64,000 bases of DNA from Mycobacterium vicinigordonae (GCF_013466425.1 NZ_CP059165.1:2604001-2668000), one strand, 5' to 3'. Counted from the stretch's first letter, positions 21,296 through 30,693 are shown. Translations and numbers: made by a program. The notes: generated from the sequence alone by a model not told the origin.

Positions 21296-22923
21296 GAGTC
21301 GCTCACCCGGGCCTTCAGTTCGTTGCGCAGAATCTTGCCGGTGCTGCCGCGGGGAAGCTCGTCGAGCACGGTGATCTCGCGGGGCACCTTGTAGTTGGCC
21401 AGGTTGTCGCGGACGTGTTGCTTGAGGGCATCGACGTCTGCGGTCGCCCCCGGTTCGAACACCACGAACGCAGCCAGCCGCTGTCCGTACTGCTCGTCGT
21501 CCACGCCGAGTACCGACGCTTCGGCCACCTCGGGATGGGTGGCCAGGGTTTTCTCCACCTCGATCGGGTAGATGTTCTCGCCGCCGGAGACGATCATCTC
21601 GTCGTCGCGGCCGACCACGAACAGCCGCCCGTCTTGGTCCAGGTATCCGAGGTCTCCGGAAGACATGAAGCCAGCGTGAAAATCCTTGGTCTTACCGGAT
21701 GTGTAGCCGTCGAATTGGGTGTCGTTTCGCACGTAGATGGTGCCGACTTCGCCGGTGGGGAGTTCGTTCAACTCGGGGTCGAGGATCAGGATCTCGGTCC
21801 CGCCGGCTGGCTTGCCGGCGGTGTCGGGTGCGGCGCGCAGGTCCGTCGGCGTGGCGGTGGCGATCATGCCGGCCTCGGTGGCGTTGTAGTTGTTGTAGAT
21901 GACGTCGCCGAACTGATCCATGAATGCGATCACGACGTCGGGACGCATTCGCGATCCTGAGGCCGCAGCGAATCGTAACGACTTGCCGCTGTAGCGGTTT
22001 CGCACCTCTTCGGGAAGGTCCATAATGCGGTCGAACATCACCGGCACCACCGCGAGTCCCGTCGCCTGGTACTCGTCGACGAGAGCCAGTGTCGCTTCCG
22101 GGTCGAACTTGCGTCGGGTGACGATCGTGCATGCCATGGACGCGGCGAAGATCAGCTGAGAGAAGCCCCAAGCGTGGAACATCGGCGCCGCGATCACAAT
22201 GGTCTCCTCGGCCCGCCACGGCGTGCGGTCCAGAATCGCCTTGAGCGTGCCTATTCCGGCGCTGCCGCCAGATTGCTTGGCGCCCTTGGGTGCTCCGGTG
22301 GTGCCCGAGGTGAGCAGGATGATCTTCCCGGTGCGGCTGTGCCGCCGCGGCTGCTGACCGGCATGCGCGGTGATCAGCTTCTCCAGGTTTTCGAGGTGAG
22401 GTTCCTGCGCAGTGTCGGTCCACGCCAGAATGCGGGTGGCGTCCGGGACGTCGGCCAGCGCGCGGTGGACGGTGGCGGTGAACTCCTCGTCGTAAATCAC
22501 GGTGTCGACGCCTTCGCGAGTCACCACCTCCGCCATCGCCGGTCCGGCGAAAGACGTGTTGAGCAACAGGATGTCAGCGCCGATGCGGCTGGCGGCCACC
22601 ACCGCCTCGACGAAGCCTCGATGGTTGCGGCACATGATGCCGACCACCTTCGGTTGCCCGGACGCCAGCTGTTGCAGTGCCGCGGCCAGCGCGTTGATCC
22701 GCTCGTCGAGTTGCCGCCAGGTTAGCGGGCCCAGTTCGTCGATCAGGGCAAGACGGTCGGGGCAGCGCTGGGGCGCTCCGGCGAATCCCGCCGTCATCCC
22801 CATGCCTTCGCGGCGCATCGCGGCGATCATCTTCAGGTAGCGGTCGGGCCGCATCGGCGCGATCATCCCGGCGCGCCTCATGGTGCGGATGACGCCGAGG
22901 GCTTCCTCGATGCGGGACGCCAT
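21292..22923 (-). CDS. fadD12: Fatty-acid-CoA/AMP ligase FadD12
   Basis: The 543-residue adenylate-forming enzyme has the phosphate loop LTSGTTGAPKGAKQSGG, the A5 motif YNNYNATEAG, the hinge region SGDLGYLDQDGRLFVVGRDD, GGENIYPIEVE and the C-terminal catalytic lysine in RGSTGKILRNELK. It activates fatty acids to acyl-CoA, inferred from family and context. It starts 3 bases after the upstream acyltransferase-like gene and is coupled to lipO. This suggests a unit that activates acyl chains and transfers or hydrolyses them. Confidence 0.94.
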   Translation of the reverse strand: MASRIEEALGVIRTMRRAGMIAPMRPDRYLKMIAAMRREGMGMTAGFAGAPQRCPDRLALIDELGPLTWRQLDERINALAAALQQLASGQPKVVGIMCRNHRGFVEAVVAASRIGADILLLNTSFAGPAMAEVVTREGVDTVIYDEEFTATVHRALADVPDATRILAWTDTAQEPHLENLEKLITAHAGQQPRRHSRTGKIILLTSGTTGAPKGAKQSGGSAGIGTLKAILDRTPWRAEETIVIAAPMFHAWGFSQLIFAASMACTIVTRRKFDPEATLALVDEYQATGLAVVPVMFDRIMDLPEEVRNRYSGKSLRFAAASGSRMRPDVVIAFMDQFGDVIYNNYNATEAGMIATATPTDLRAAPDTAGKPAGGTEILILDPELNELPTGEVGTIYVRNDTQFDGYTSGKTKDFHAGFMSSGDLGYLDQDGRLFVVGRDDEMIVSGGENIYPIEVEKTLATHPEVAEASVLGVDDEQYGQRLAAFVVFEPGATADVDALKQHVRDNLANYKVPREITVLDELPRGSTGKILRNELKARVSDS

Positions 22924-22926
22924 GGC

Positions 22927-23718
22927 TCAGCCGACAATCGGGAAGCGACGCTTGGCGGCCAGCTCGTTGAGACCCGCTTGCATCACCGACCGCACGTGCT
23001 GGTCGACCGAGTCGACATCGGGGTCCGCGCCGAATTCGGCGGCGATATCAATCGGTTCCAGCACCTGCATCACAATCTTGGCGGGCAGCGGCAGATTGGG
23101 TGGGATCGCCGCACTGAACCCGAAGGGAAAACCGAACGACAGCGGCAAGATGTCGCTGCGGATCAACCGCTTCAAGCCCAGGCGCTTGGCCAGCCAGGTG
23201 CCTCGGCTCAGATACAGCTGGGTCTCCTGACCGCCGATACCCACTACGGGCACGATGGGAACTCCGGCCGCGATTGCAGTGCGGACGTACCCCTTACGCC
23301 CGTTGAAGTCGATGACGTTCTCGGCGGTGGTCGGGCGGTATGCGTCGTAGTCGCCGCCGGGGAAGACGACCACCACTCCACCGGACCGCAGTGCCGCGGC
23401 GGCGTTCTCCGGGTTGGCCCGGATATAGCCGGTTTTGCGGAAGATGTCTCCGGTCGGGCCCATGAACAAGATGTCGTGGCTCAAGGTCAGCACCGGGCGC
23501 TCATAGCCGAACTTCTCGTAGAAGTCGACGCTGAAAATCGGTACGTCCATCGGGAACTGGCCACCGGAGTGGTTGGCGACCACCAGCGCGCCGCCGGACG
23601 GGAACGAGTCCAGGCCGTGCACCTCGCTGCGGAAGTACGTTTTCAACACCGGCCGCATGACGGAGATCATCCGTTGGGTCATGCCGGGGTCGAATTTGCC
23701 GATGTCGTCTTCGCTCAC
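22927..23718 (-). CDS. PlsC-like acyltransferase (Rv1428c equivalent)
   Basis: The 263-residue protein resembles glycerolipid acyltransferases. The NH motif reads ANHSGGQFPMD, with seven residues between His and Asp instead of the four usual in PlsC (HxxxxD), and the FPEG-like motif reads VFPGGDYDAYRP. Later segments VPIVPVVGIGGQETQ also fit. Such spacing is seen in the diacylglycerol-acyltransferase-like branch. It begins the acyltransferase-fadD12-lipO minus-strand operon. GGAG lies a few bases before the start at 23718. Confidence 0.85.
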   Translation of the reverse strand: MSEDDIGKFDPGMTQRMISVMRPVLKTYFRSEVHGLDSFPSGGALVVANHSGGQFPMDVPIFSVDFYEKFGYERPVLTLSHDILFMGPTGDIFRKTGYIRANPENAAAALRSGGVVVVFPGGDYDAYRPTTAENVIDFNGRKGYVRTAIAAGVPIVPVVGIGGQETQLYLSRGTWLAKRLGLKRLIRSDILPLSFGFPFGFSAAIPPNLPLPAKIVMQVLEPIDIAAEFGADPDVDSVDQHVRSVMQAGLNELAAKRRFPIVG

Positions 23719-23783
23719 TGAGGCTCCTTTGCTGACGAGTTCCTAGATCGTAGCGACCGGGTCGGAACGCCAGATAGGAAACC

Positions 23784-24368
23784 TCAACGTAGGAGGGCTG
23801 TGATCGCTCGCTCGGCTCCGTCGATGTCGCGCTGCTCGCCGGTGATGAGGTCGGCGTAGAGGAAGGACTCGATGATTCGCATGATCAGGTAGGCCAGGTC
23901 GTGGGGTGGCAATGGCGGGTTTAGCCGACCACGCGAAATCTCTTCGTCCAGAAGGGTTTCGACGGCCTCAACGACACGCGCCTGGATGGTGCCGGCACGC
24001 GTGGTCAGAATCCGCAGTGCGCGTTCTGGTTCGCGACGCAGGAACGCCCTGAAGAACTCGGCGTCGTCCATTAGCCGGGCGAATCGTCCCGAGATCGCCG
24101 CGATGCGCTGGCCACCTTCACCGGGTGCCTCCTGAACCGCCAGTGCCAGTGTGGGTTTGGCCAGTGACCAGAGGATCTCGGCCAGTAGTTCGTCGCGGCT
24201 GCCGACCCACCGGAACAACGTGGCCCGGTTCACGCCGAGTTCGGTGGCCAGTTCCCCCATCTCGATGCGGCGGCCGTCGATGAAGCGGCGCCTGGCGATG
24301 CGGAACGCGGTCAGCGCGTCCGGCCGTCGCTCCTCGGCGAGCAGGCGCGCCAGTGGGGTCTCGCTCAT
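23784..24368 (-). CDS. TetR-family regulator
   Basis: The product has 194 residues from the ATG at 24368, preceded by GGGAGGT. The N-terminal HTH includes ALTAFRIARRRFIDGRRIEMGELATELGVNRATLFRWVGSRDELL (residue positions about 18-62), and the variable C-terminal domain is helical. It lies between the minus-strand acyltransferase/fadD12/lipO genes and the divergent short-chain dehydrogenase. The 143-base divergent region is AT-rich. It may control one or both flanking operons; M. tuberculosis has Rv1429 and PE16 around this point instead. Confidence 0.9.
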   Translation of the reverse strand: MSETPLARLLAEERRPDALTAFRIARRRFIDGRRIEMGELATELGVNRATLFRWVGSRDELLAEILWSLAKPTLALAVQEAPGEGGQRIAAISGRFARLMDDAEFFRAFLRREPERALRILTTRAGTIQARVVEAVETLLDEEISRGRLNPPLPPHDLAYLIMRIIESFLYADLITGEQRDIDGAERAITALLR

Positions 24369-24455
24369 CGACAACCTCCCCGGGCGCAGGTCGTAATGAT
24401 GCATCAGGCTAGCAAAACGATACAAAGTGAAATATATCTCCAACTGCTGTAACTA

Positions 24456-24479
24456 TGCAACAAATCACGATATGGTGCA
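24456..24479. promoter_or_regulatory. Weak dyad in the TetR/SDR divergent region
   Basis: TGCAAC (24456-24461) and GGTGCA (24474-24479) form an imperfect inverted repeat, with 5 of 6 pairs matching, around a 12-base AT-rich spacer. It is 32 bases before the SDR start. It is a possible operator for the adjacent TetR protein, by position only. Confidence 0.25.
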
Positions 24480-24511
24480 AGACCACCTAACCCGACCGAA
24501 GGGACCGCGCA

Positions 24512-25276
24512 GTGACCATCCTCGACAGCTTTCGTCTCGATGACCGCGTCGCGATCGTCACCGGCGCATCCAGTGGTCTGGGTGTCGGCTTCGCCGCCGC
24601 CCTCGCGCAAGCGGGGGCAGACCTGGTCCTCGGTGCCCGGCGCGCGGATCGGATGGCTCGGACCCGATCGCTGGTTGAGCAGGCCGGCCGCCAAGCCGTC
24701 GCGGTCCGGACCGACGTCACTGAGCCAGGCGATTGCCAGAATTTGGTCAAGGCGGCGATGGACAGGTTCGGGCGGGTCGACATCCTGGTCAACAATGCTG
24801 GCGTGGGGACCGCGGTCCCGGCGCTGCGCGAAACGCCCGAGCAATTCCGATCGGTGATCGAACTCAACCTCAACGGCAGCTACTGGATGGCGCAGGCCTG
24901 CGCACAGGTGATGCGGCCCGGCAGCTCGATCGTCAACATCAGCAGCGTGCTCGGTCTGACCACCGGCGGCCTTCCGCAGGCCGCTTACTCGGCCTCCAAG
25001 GCAGGCGTGATCGGCCTGACTCGCGATCTCGCTCAGCAATGGACCGGGCGTAAAGGCATTCGGGTCAATGCACTGGCGCCCGGGTTCTTCGAATCCGAGA
25101 TGACCGACGAGCTGCCGGCCGGCTACCTCGACAAGACGGTCATCCCGCGCACGCTGGCGGGCCGCATCGGCCGCGTCGAAGAGCTCAGTGCCGCGTTGAT
25201 CTTCCTCGCCAGCGATGCCAGCAGCTACATCACCGGCGTCACGCTGCCCGTCGAAGGCGGCCTGCTCGCCAACTGA
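24512..25276 (+). CDS. Short-chain dehydrogenase/reductase
   Basis: The 254-residue classical SDR has the cofactor motif TGASSGLG at residues 17-24, NNAG in LVNNAGVGTAV, the catalytic Ser in NISSVLG, and the YxxxK pair Y159 and K163 in AAYSASKAG. The FabG-like C-terminus reads GVTLPVEGGL. R in GARRADR favours NADP(H), an inference. It uses a GTG start with AAGGGA upstream. The WS/DGAT gene follows 25 bases later. The substrate is unknown; a hydroxyacyl or keto intermediate in lipid synthesis fits the context. Confidence 0.93.
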   Translation: MTILDSFRLDDRVAIVTGASSGLGVGFAAALAQAGADLVLGARRADRMARTRSLVEQAGRQAVAVRTDVTEPGDCQNLVKAAMDRFGRVDILVNNAGVGTAVPALRETPEQFRSVIELNLNGSYWMAQACAQVMRPGSSIVNISSVLGLTTGGLPQAAYSASKAGVIGLTRDLAQQWTGRKGIRVNALAPGFFESEMTDELPAGYLDKTVIPRTLAGRIGRVEELSAALIFLASDASSYITGVTLPVEGGLLAN

Positions 25277-25301
25277 GCACCGAAAAACCAAGGAGCCGTT
25301 C

Positions 25302-26813
25302 ATGAAACAACTCACCGGGCTGGATGCCGCGTTCCTGCACATGGAGACGTCGACGACGTTCGGGCATGTCACCGGGTTGATGATCTTCGAGCGACCCCGG
25401 CCGGACTACGACCCCTATGCCGCCGTGTACGCCAAGTTCGGGTCGCTGGTGGGTGAGCTCGAACCGCTGCGCCGGCGTCTGGTCGGGGTGCCGTTCGGGC
25501 TCGACCACCCTTATTGGGTGGCTGATCCGAATCTCGATCTCGACTTCCACATTCGTGAATTGCACTTGGCACAACCGGGTTTGGTCGACCAACTGGCCGA
25601 GCAGGTGTGCCGGATCGTCGGGCGCCCGATGGACCGGACCCGGCCGCTATGGGAGGTCTACGTCCTCGACGGCCTCGCCGACGGGCGGTGGGCACTACTC
25701 ACCAAGTATCACCACGCCACGATCGACGGAGCCTCCGGGCAGCTGATGCTGCAGATCGTCACCGACACCGAGCCCGATGCCCCGCCGCCCGGGGAAAGCC
25801 CCTCGTGGCAGCCGGAGGTGCTGCCCAGCAGCGTCGAACTATTGCGCCGCACGGCAATCCGGTTGGCGGGCAACCCGTTCCGGGCAATGCGAGTGCAGGC
25901 CCGGATCGTACGCCAGCTGGCCGACGCCGCGGGTATCCGCGGCGTCGCTAGCGCGGCGGGAGTGGCCGGATCCGCGGTCAAGCGGGTGGCCAGGATTGGT
26001 GCCGGCGATCTGCCACGGGTCTCGTTACCGAGCGTGTCCGCCCCGCCGACGCCCTGGAACAGGACCATCACCGCACACCGCCGATTCGCAATGCGCACAA
26101 CGTCTTTGGAGAATATTAAGCGACTCAAGAATGCAACGGGCGGTACCGTCAACGATGTCGTGATGGCTATCTGTGCCGGCGGGTTGCGCGAATACCTGTT
26201 GGCGCACGACGCGTTGCCCGATCGGCCGTTGCGAGCCATGGTGCCCGTCTCAATCCGCACGGGGGACGAAGACGACCCCTGGACTAATCGCGTCTCGGCA
26301 ATCGTGGCCGACCTGCCGACCGACTGCCCAGATCCGGCCGAACGGGTCGAGCGGTGCAAGGCGGCCATGCGACAGGCCAAGCGCCGGTTCCAGCTGGTGC
26401 CCGCCACCGAACTGGCCGATCTCACTCAATACTCGGCGCCGGTGCTGTCGACCTCCGCGGTCCGGTTGGCCTCGCGGCTGCAGTTGGCCAACCGTGTCGG
26501 ACTGCCGTTCAATGTGGTGATCTCCAACGTCCCCGGACCCCGGCAGTCGTTGTACTTCGCGGGCGCCAAGCTGTGCCACCAGTTCCCGGTGTCGATCGTC
26601 ACCGACGGTCAGGGGCTCAACATCACCGTGGTCAGCTACCTGGACCGGCTCGACTTCGGGTTCATCGTCGACCGCGAGCTAGTGCCAGATGTGTGGGATC
26701 TGGCCGACATGCACGTCGCCGAGATTGGCCGGTTGTTCGATGCCACCGGCGCGCAGTGGGCCGAACCGCTGCAGCCGGCCGCGCCGCGCCGGGGCCGGCC
26801 TGGTGCAGACTGA
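25302..26813 (+). CDS. Wax ester synthase/diacylglycerol acyltransferase-like protein (second copy)
   Basis: The 503-residue WS/DGAT protein starts at the ATG at 25302, with AAGGAG 6 bases upstream. HHxxxDG is intact (H137-H138...D142, KYHHATIDGASGQ), and GTVNDVVMAICAGGLREYL and SNVPGPRQSLYFAGAKL match the family. The starting motif KQLTGLDAAFLHMET is typical of the longer mycobacterial members. It differs clearly from the copy at 18628, so it is not a recent local duplication. It sits between the SDR and the DUF3556 protein, probably in one transcript. Confidence 0.93.
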   Translation: MKQLTGLDAAFLHMETSTTFGHVTGLMIFERPRPDYDPYAAVYAKFGSLVGELEPLRRRLVGVPFGLDHPYWVADPNLDLDFHIRELHLAQPGLVDQLAEQVCRIVGRPMDRTRPLWEVYVLDGLADGRWALLTKYHHATIDGASGQLMLQIVTDTEPDAPPPGESPSWQPEVLPSSVELLRRTAIRLAGNPFRAMRVQARIVRQLADAAGIRGVASAAGVAGSAVKRVARIGAGDLPRVSLPSVSAPPTPWNRTITAHRRFAMRTTSLENIKRLKNATGGTVNDVVMAICAGGLREYLLAHDALPDRPLRAMVPVSIRTGDEDDPWTNRVSAIVADLPTDCPDPAERVERCKAAMRQAKRRFQLVPATELADLTQYSAPVLSTSAVRLASRLQLANRVGLPFNVVISNVPGPRQSLYFAGAKLCHQFPVSIVTDGQGLNITVVSYLDRLDFGFIVDRELVPDVWDLADMHVAEIGRLFDATGAQWAEPLQPAAPRRGRPGAD

Positions 26814-26917
26814 CGCTGACCAACGCCGGCAAAAGCGGTCCGTCGCCGCCTCGGGACGGGCAGAGTGTGGCGGGATACATTTGGATCCGCTGGTTTCACT
26901 TCGGGAATGAGGCAGTC

Positions 26918-28678
26918 ATGGGGTTCATGTCACCAGACCTTCCGGACGTTGATCACGACACTTGGCCGATGCTGCCGCGCGCGACGCGGTTGCAGGTCGT
27001 CACCAGGCACTGGGCAGAAAACGGCTTCGGGACGCCGTATGCGGTGTATCTGCTGTACCTGATGAAGATCGGGCTGTACGTCGCCGCGCCGGCCGCCATC
27101 ATCTCGCTCACGCCCGGCCTGGGCGGGCTGAGCCAGATCGCGCACTGGTGGACCGAGCCGATCGTCTACCAGAAGGTCGTCGTCTTCACGTTGCTGTTCG
27201 AGATTCTGGGCCTGGGTTGTGGGTCAGGGCCGTTGACCGGACGTTTCATGCCCCCGATCGGGGGAGTGCTTTATTGGTTGCGGCCCAACACGATTCGTCT
27301 TCCGGCCTGGCCGGACAAGGTGCCGTTCACCCGCGGCGACTCCCGCTCGGTCATTGACGTCGCGTTGTACGCCGTGGTGCTGGGCAGCGCAGTGTGGGCG
27401 TTGCTATCAGTTGGTGTACCCGGGCCGGGCACTGCGTCGATCCCCGCCGGTGTCGGGTTGATCGACCCGATGCTGGTCCTACCGGCGATCGTCGCCTTGG
27501 CGCTGCTCGGTCTGCGCGACAAGACCATCTTCCTGGCCGCCCGCGGCGAACACTATTGGCTGAAGCTGATCGTGTTCTTCTTCCCGTTCGCCGACCAGAT
27601 CTCGGCGTTCAAGCTCATCATGCTGTGTCTGTGGTGGGGGGCGGCGACCTCCAAACTCAACCACCACTTCCCCTACGTGGTTGCGGTGATGACAAGCAAC
27701 AATGCTCTGCTGCGCAGCAGGCTGTTTCTGCCGCTCAAGCACCTGCTTTACCGCGACCACGTCAACGACCTGCGCCCCACCTGGTTGCCCAAGCTGATGG
27801 CCCACGGCGGAGGAACTACTGCCGAGTTCATAGTTCCGACGGTGCTGGTGTTCGTCGCGGGCGATGCGCCATGGCGCTGGTTCTTAATCGCGTTCATGGT
27901 GATCTTCCACCTCAACATCCTGTCCAACCTCCCGATGGGAGTTCCGTTGGAGTGGAACGTCTTTTTCATCTTCTCGCTGTTCTACCTGTTCGGGCACTAC
28001 GGCGCGATCCGTGCGACCGACATCCAGTCGCCGCTATTGCTGGCCCTCATCCTGGTCGCAGCCGCCGTCGCCATCGCGGGAAACCTGTTCCCCGCCAAGA
28101 TTTCGTTCCTACCCGGGATGCGCTACTACGCCGGCAACTGGGCCACCAGCCTGTGGTGCTTCCGCCCCGGCGCCGAGGACAAGATCGAAGCCGATGTCGT
28201 CAAAAGCTCTGCGCTGGTTGTCAATCAATTGGCAAAGCTCTACGACGCTAAGACCGCCGAAGTGATGGCCGATAAGGTGGCGGCGTTCCGCGCCATGCAT
28301 ACCCACGGCCGTGCGCTCAACGGCCTGCTGCCCCGGGCGCTGGGCGCCGAAGAGGCCGGTTACAAAGTGCGCGAAGGTGAAATCGTGGCCGGCCCATTGG
28401 TCGGCTGGAACTTCGGGGAAGGTCACCTGCACAACGAGCAACTGCTGGAAGCCGTGCAGCGGCGTTGCAACTTCGAGGACGGCGATGTGCGCGTCATCGT
28501 CCTGGAAGGCCAGCCGATTCACGTCCAAAAGCAGTGGTATCGCATCCTCGACGCTAAGACCGGTTTGATCGAAGCCGGGTACGTCAATGTCTCGGACATG
28601 CTGACGCGCCAGCCGTGGCCGGAGCCTGGTGACGAATTCCCGGTCCACGTCACCTCGCAACGTTCCGTACCGGCATGA
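26918..28678 (+). CDS. DUF3556 multi-pass membrane protein
   Basis: The 586-residue protein (Rv1431 equivalent) starts at the ATG at 26918; ATG 26927 is also possible. It has about ten hydrophobic segments between residues 45 and 410, then a soluble C-terminal domain of about 170 residues with acidic and basic stretches. I recognise the family as DUF3556, of unknown function, common in mycobacteria. It overlaps the following flavoprotein by 4 bases, so the two are made together; a membrane partner for a lipid desaturase or oxidase is a reasonable but untested idea. Confidence 0.85.
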   Translation: MGFMSPDLPDVDHDTWPMLPRATRLQVVTRHWAENGFGTPYAVYLLYLMKIGLYVAAPAAIISLTPGLGGLSQIAHWWTEPIVYQKVVVFTLLFEILGLGCGSGPLTGRFMPPIGGVLYWLRPNTIRLPAWPDKVPFTRGDSRSVIDVALYAVVLGSAVWALLSVGVPGPGTASIPAGVGLIDPMLVLPAIVALALLGLRDKTIFLAARGEHYWLKLIVFFFPFADQISAFKLIMLCLWWGAATSKLNHHFPYVVAVMTSNNALLRSRLFLPLKHLLYRDHVNDLRPTWLPKLMAHGGGTTAEFIVPTVLVFVAGDAPWRWFLIAFMVIFHLNILSNLPMGVPLEWNVFFIFSLFYLFGHYGAIRATDIQSPLLLALILVAAAVAIAGNLFPAKISFLPGMRYYAGNWATSLWCFRPGAEDKIEADVVKSSALVVNQLAKLYDAKTAEVMADKVAAFRAMHTHGRALNGLLPRALGAEEAGYKVREGEIVAGPLVGWNFGEGHLHNEQLLEAVQRRCNFEDGDVRVIVLEGQPIHVQKQWYRILDAKTGLIEAGYVNVSDMLTRQPWPEPGDEFPVHVTSQRSVPA

Positions 28679-30093
28679 CGACCGCGGTCGTTGTCGGCGC
28701 CGGCCCCAACGGCCTGGCCGCGGCAATACATCTCGCGCGCCAAGGCATCGACGTACAGGTGCTTGAAGCGCAGGACACCATTGGTGGGGGAGCGCGCTCG
28801 GGTGAATTGACGGTGCCCGGCGTCATCCACGACCACTGTTCGGCGTTCCACCCGCTCGGCGTCGGCTCCCCGTTTTGGAAGGAGATCGGCCTCGAGAGCT
28901 ACGGGCTGTCGTGGAAGTGGCCGGAGATTGACTGCGCACATCCGCTCGATGACGGCAGCGCGGGTCTGCTCTATCAGTCAATTTCGAAGACGGCTAAAGG
29001 ACTTGGTGCCGATCGCCGCCGGTGGAAGGCGGCGGTCGGTGGACTGGCCAAGGGCTTCGACGACCTGGCCGAAGACCTGCTGCGCCCGGTCCTCAACATC
29101 CCGCGCCATCCGATCCGGCTGGCGGCGTTTGGTCCACGGGCGGTGCTGCCTGCCACCGCGGTGGCCGGTTGGTTCCACACTGAGCAGGCGCGCGCCCTGT
29201 ACGGCGGGGCGGCCGCGCACGCCTTCACCCGGCTGGATCGGCCGCTGACCGCCTCGCTCGGGCTGATGATTCTGGCCAGCGGACATCGCTATGGCTGGCC
29301 GGTCGCCGAAGGTGGATCCGGATCCATCGTCCGCGCGCTGGGTGCGGCGCTGAGTGCCGCGGGCGGACAGGTGAGCACCGGGGTCCCTGTCAGCCGACGC
29401 CGCGACATCCCGACCGCCGACATTGTCATGCTCGACCTCAGCCCAGCGCAGGTGCTCGAGCTCTACGGCGACGCGATGCCGACCCGAATCAGGCGGTCCT
29501 ACCGGCGCTACCGCGAAGGGTCGTCGGCGTTCAAGGTCGACTTTGCGATAGAAGGCGACATCCCCTGGACCAATCCCGATTGCGGGCGGGCCGGAACGGT
29601 GCATCTGGGCGGCAGCTTCGAGGAGATCGCCGACATCGAAGCTCAACGCGCACAAGGCAAGATGGTGTCACGCCCGTTCGTGCTGCTGGGCCAGCAGTAC
29701 CTGGCCGACCGGTCCCGGAGTGCGGGCAACATCAACCCGATCTATGCCTACGCGCACGTGCCGTACGGCTACACCGGGGATGCGACGGCCGCAATCGTCG
29801 AGCAGGTCGAGCGATTCGCTCCCGGATTTCGCGACCGCATCGTCGCGACCACGTCCACCAGTACCGGTGAACTGCAGGCCCGCAATCCCAGCTTCATCGG
29901 TGGCGACATCATCGGGGGCGCCAACGACCGGCTGCAGATCATCTTTCGGCCGCGGATCGCCGTCGACCCGTATGCAGTCGGTGTGCCGGGCGTCTACCTG
30001 TGCTCGCAGTCCGGGCCGCCGGGCGCTGGCATCCACGGCCTGTGTGGCTATCATGCCGCCGAGGCAGCACTGCGCTGGCTGCACAAGCGCTGA
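28675..30093 (+). CDS. Phytoene-desaturase-like FAD oxidoreductase
   Basis: The 472-residue flavoprotein has the dinucleotide fold VVVGAGPNGLAAAIHLARQG followed by VLEAQDTIGGGARS at residues 5-40, the classic FAD site of the CrtI/NAD(P)-binding family. The C-terminal FAD motif is GPPGAGIHGLCGYHAA. It is the Rv1432 equivalent, annotated only as a dehydrogenase. The ATG overlaps the DUF3556 stop. No carotenoid synthase genes are nearby, so carotenoid desaturation is not implied. A lipid or polyprenyl substrate is more likely given the neighbours, an inference. Confidence 0.9.
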   Translation: MTTAVVVGAGPNGLAAAIHLARQGIDVQVLEAQDTIGGGARSGELTVPGVIHDHCSAFHPLGVGSPFWKEIGLESYGLSWKWPEIDCAHPLDDGSAGLLYQSISKTAKGLGADRRRWKAAVGGLAKGFDDLAEDLLRPVLNIPRHPIRLAAFGPRAVLPATAVAGWFHTEQARALYGGAAAHAFTRLDRPLTASLGLMILASGHRYGWPVAEGGSGSIVRALGAALSAAGGQVSTGVPVSRRRDIPTADIVMLDLSPAQVLELYGDAMPTRIRRSYRRYREGSSAFKVDFAIEGDIPWTNPDCGRAGTVHLGGSFEEIADIEAQRAQGKMVSRPFVLLGQQYLADRSRSAGNINPIYAYAHVPYGYTGDATAAIVEQVERFAPGFRDRIVATTSTSTGELQARNPSFIGGDIIGGANDRLQIIFRPRIAVDPYAVGVPGVYLCSQSGPPGAGIHGLCGYHAAEAALRWLHKR

Positions 30094-30483
30094 CAGCCGG
30101 GACGCTCGTAAGTCCAGCAAGGGGCGCGGCGGGCCAAGCTCTTACGCTCAGCGGCGCCCAAACGCGGGCGTGGCCGAACCGTGACGAAGGCTTGACCGAA
30201 TCGCCCATCATGCGCTGCGCTTTCCCTGATCAGCAGGCCTTTAGCATCGCTATTGCAACTATGTCAGTTAGAGGGAGTCCGAAATCAGTGCGCATGCGCC
30301 GCATAGCCATCGGGCTGCTGCGAAGGTCGGCAATGACCTTGCGCAGCGGTACGCCGTCCAACGGGCGTCCGCTGCGTCGACTTGTCGCCAAAGCGCGGCC
30401 TTCGCCGGCGCTGCGCCTGTTGCAAATCACCCGTCCACCGCCGGTGAATCGAATTCTGTAATGCGCGACTGATCATTCTGATC

Positions 30484-30514
30484 CCGCCGAATTACGCATG
30501 GTGCGTATCGGCGG
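30484..30514. other. Stable hairpin in AT-rich spacer
   Basis: CCGCCGA (30484-30490), a 2-base bulge, then TACGCA (30493-30498), a 3-base loop TGG, TGCGTA (30502-30507) and TCGGCGG (30508-30514) give 13 base pairs broken only by the AT bulge. It is about 390 bases past the flavoprotein stop, too far to be its simple terminator. It could end a small RNA on either strand. Confidence 0.45.
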
Positions 30515-30653
30515 CGTCGGCTATTCGCGTATAAAACCGAATTGAATTCTATTCGTATTTCTAATTCGGAAAACGGTGCGCGTTGCGTGACGAACTTTGC
30601 AAATTAGAATCGCTCCGAGTCTGCTGACCTAGATTGCGTGAACAGCACACGAC

Positions 30654-30693
30654 GAATGGGCCCCCGGGTGGTGTTTCACTCGGGGGCCCATTC
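30654..30693 (-). terminator. Strong terminator hairpin after the repeat-protein gene
   Basis: GAATGGGCCCCCG (30654-30666) pairs perfectly with CGGGGGCCCATTC (30681-30693) around a 14-base loop. It begins 10 bases past the stop codon of the minus-strand repeat protein. No U-tract follows, the common mycobacterial form. Confidence 0.75.

Noticed and set aside
18628..26813. Recent tandem duplication of WS/DGAT genes
   Set aside because: The two proteins differ greatly in length and sequence apart from family motifs, so they are old paralogues.
30230..30430. 66-codon minus-strand frame in the gene-free stretch
   Set aside because: No ribosome binding site or family features; an alternative plus-strand frame is equally open. 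Left as unassigned.
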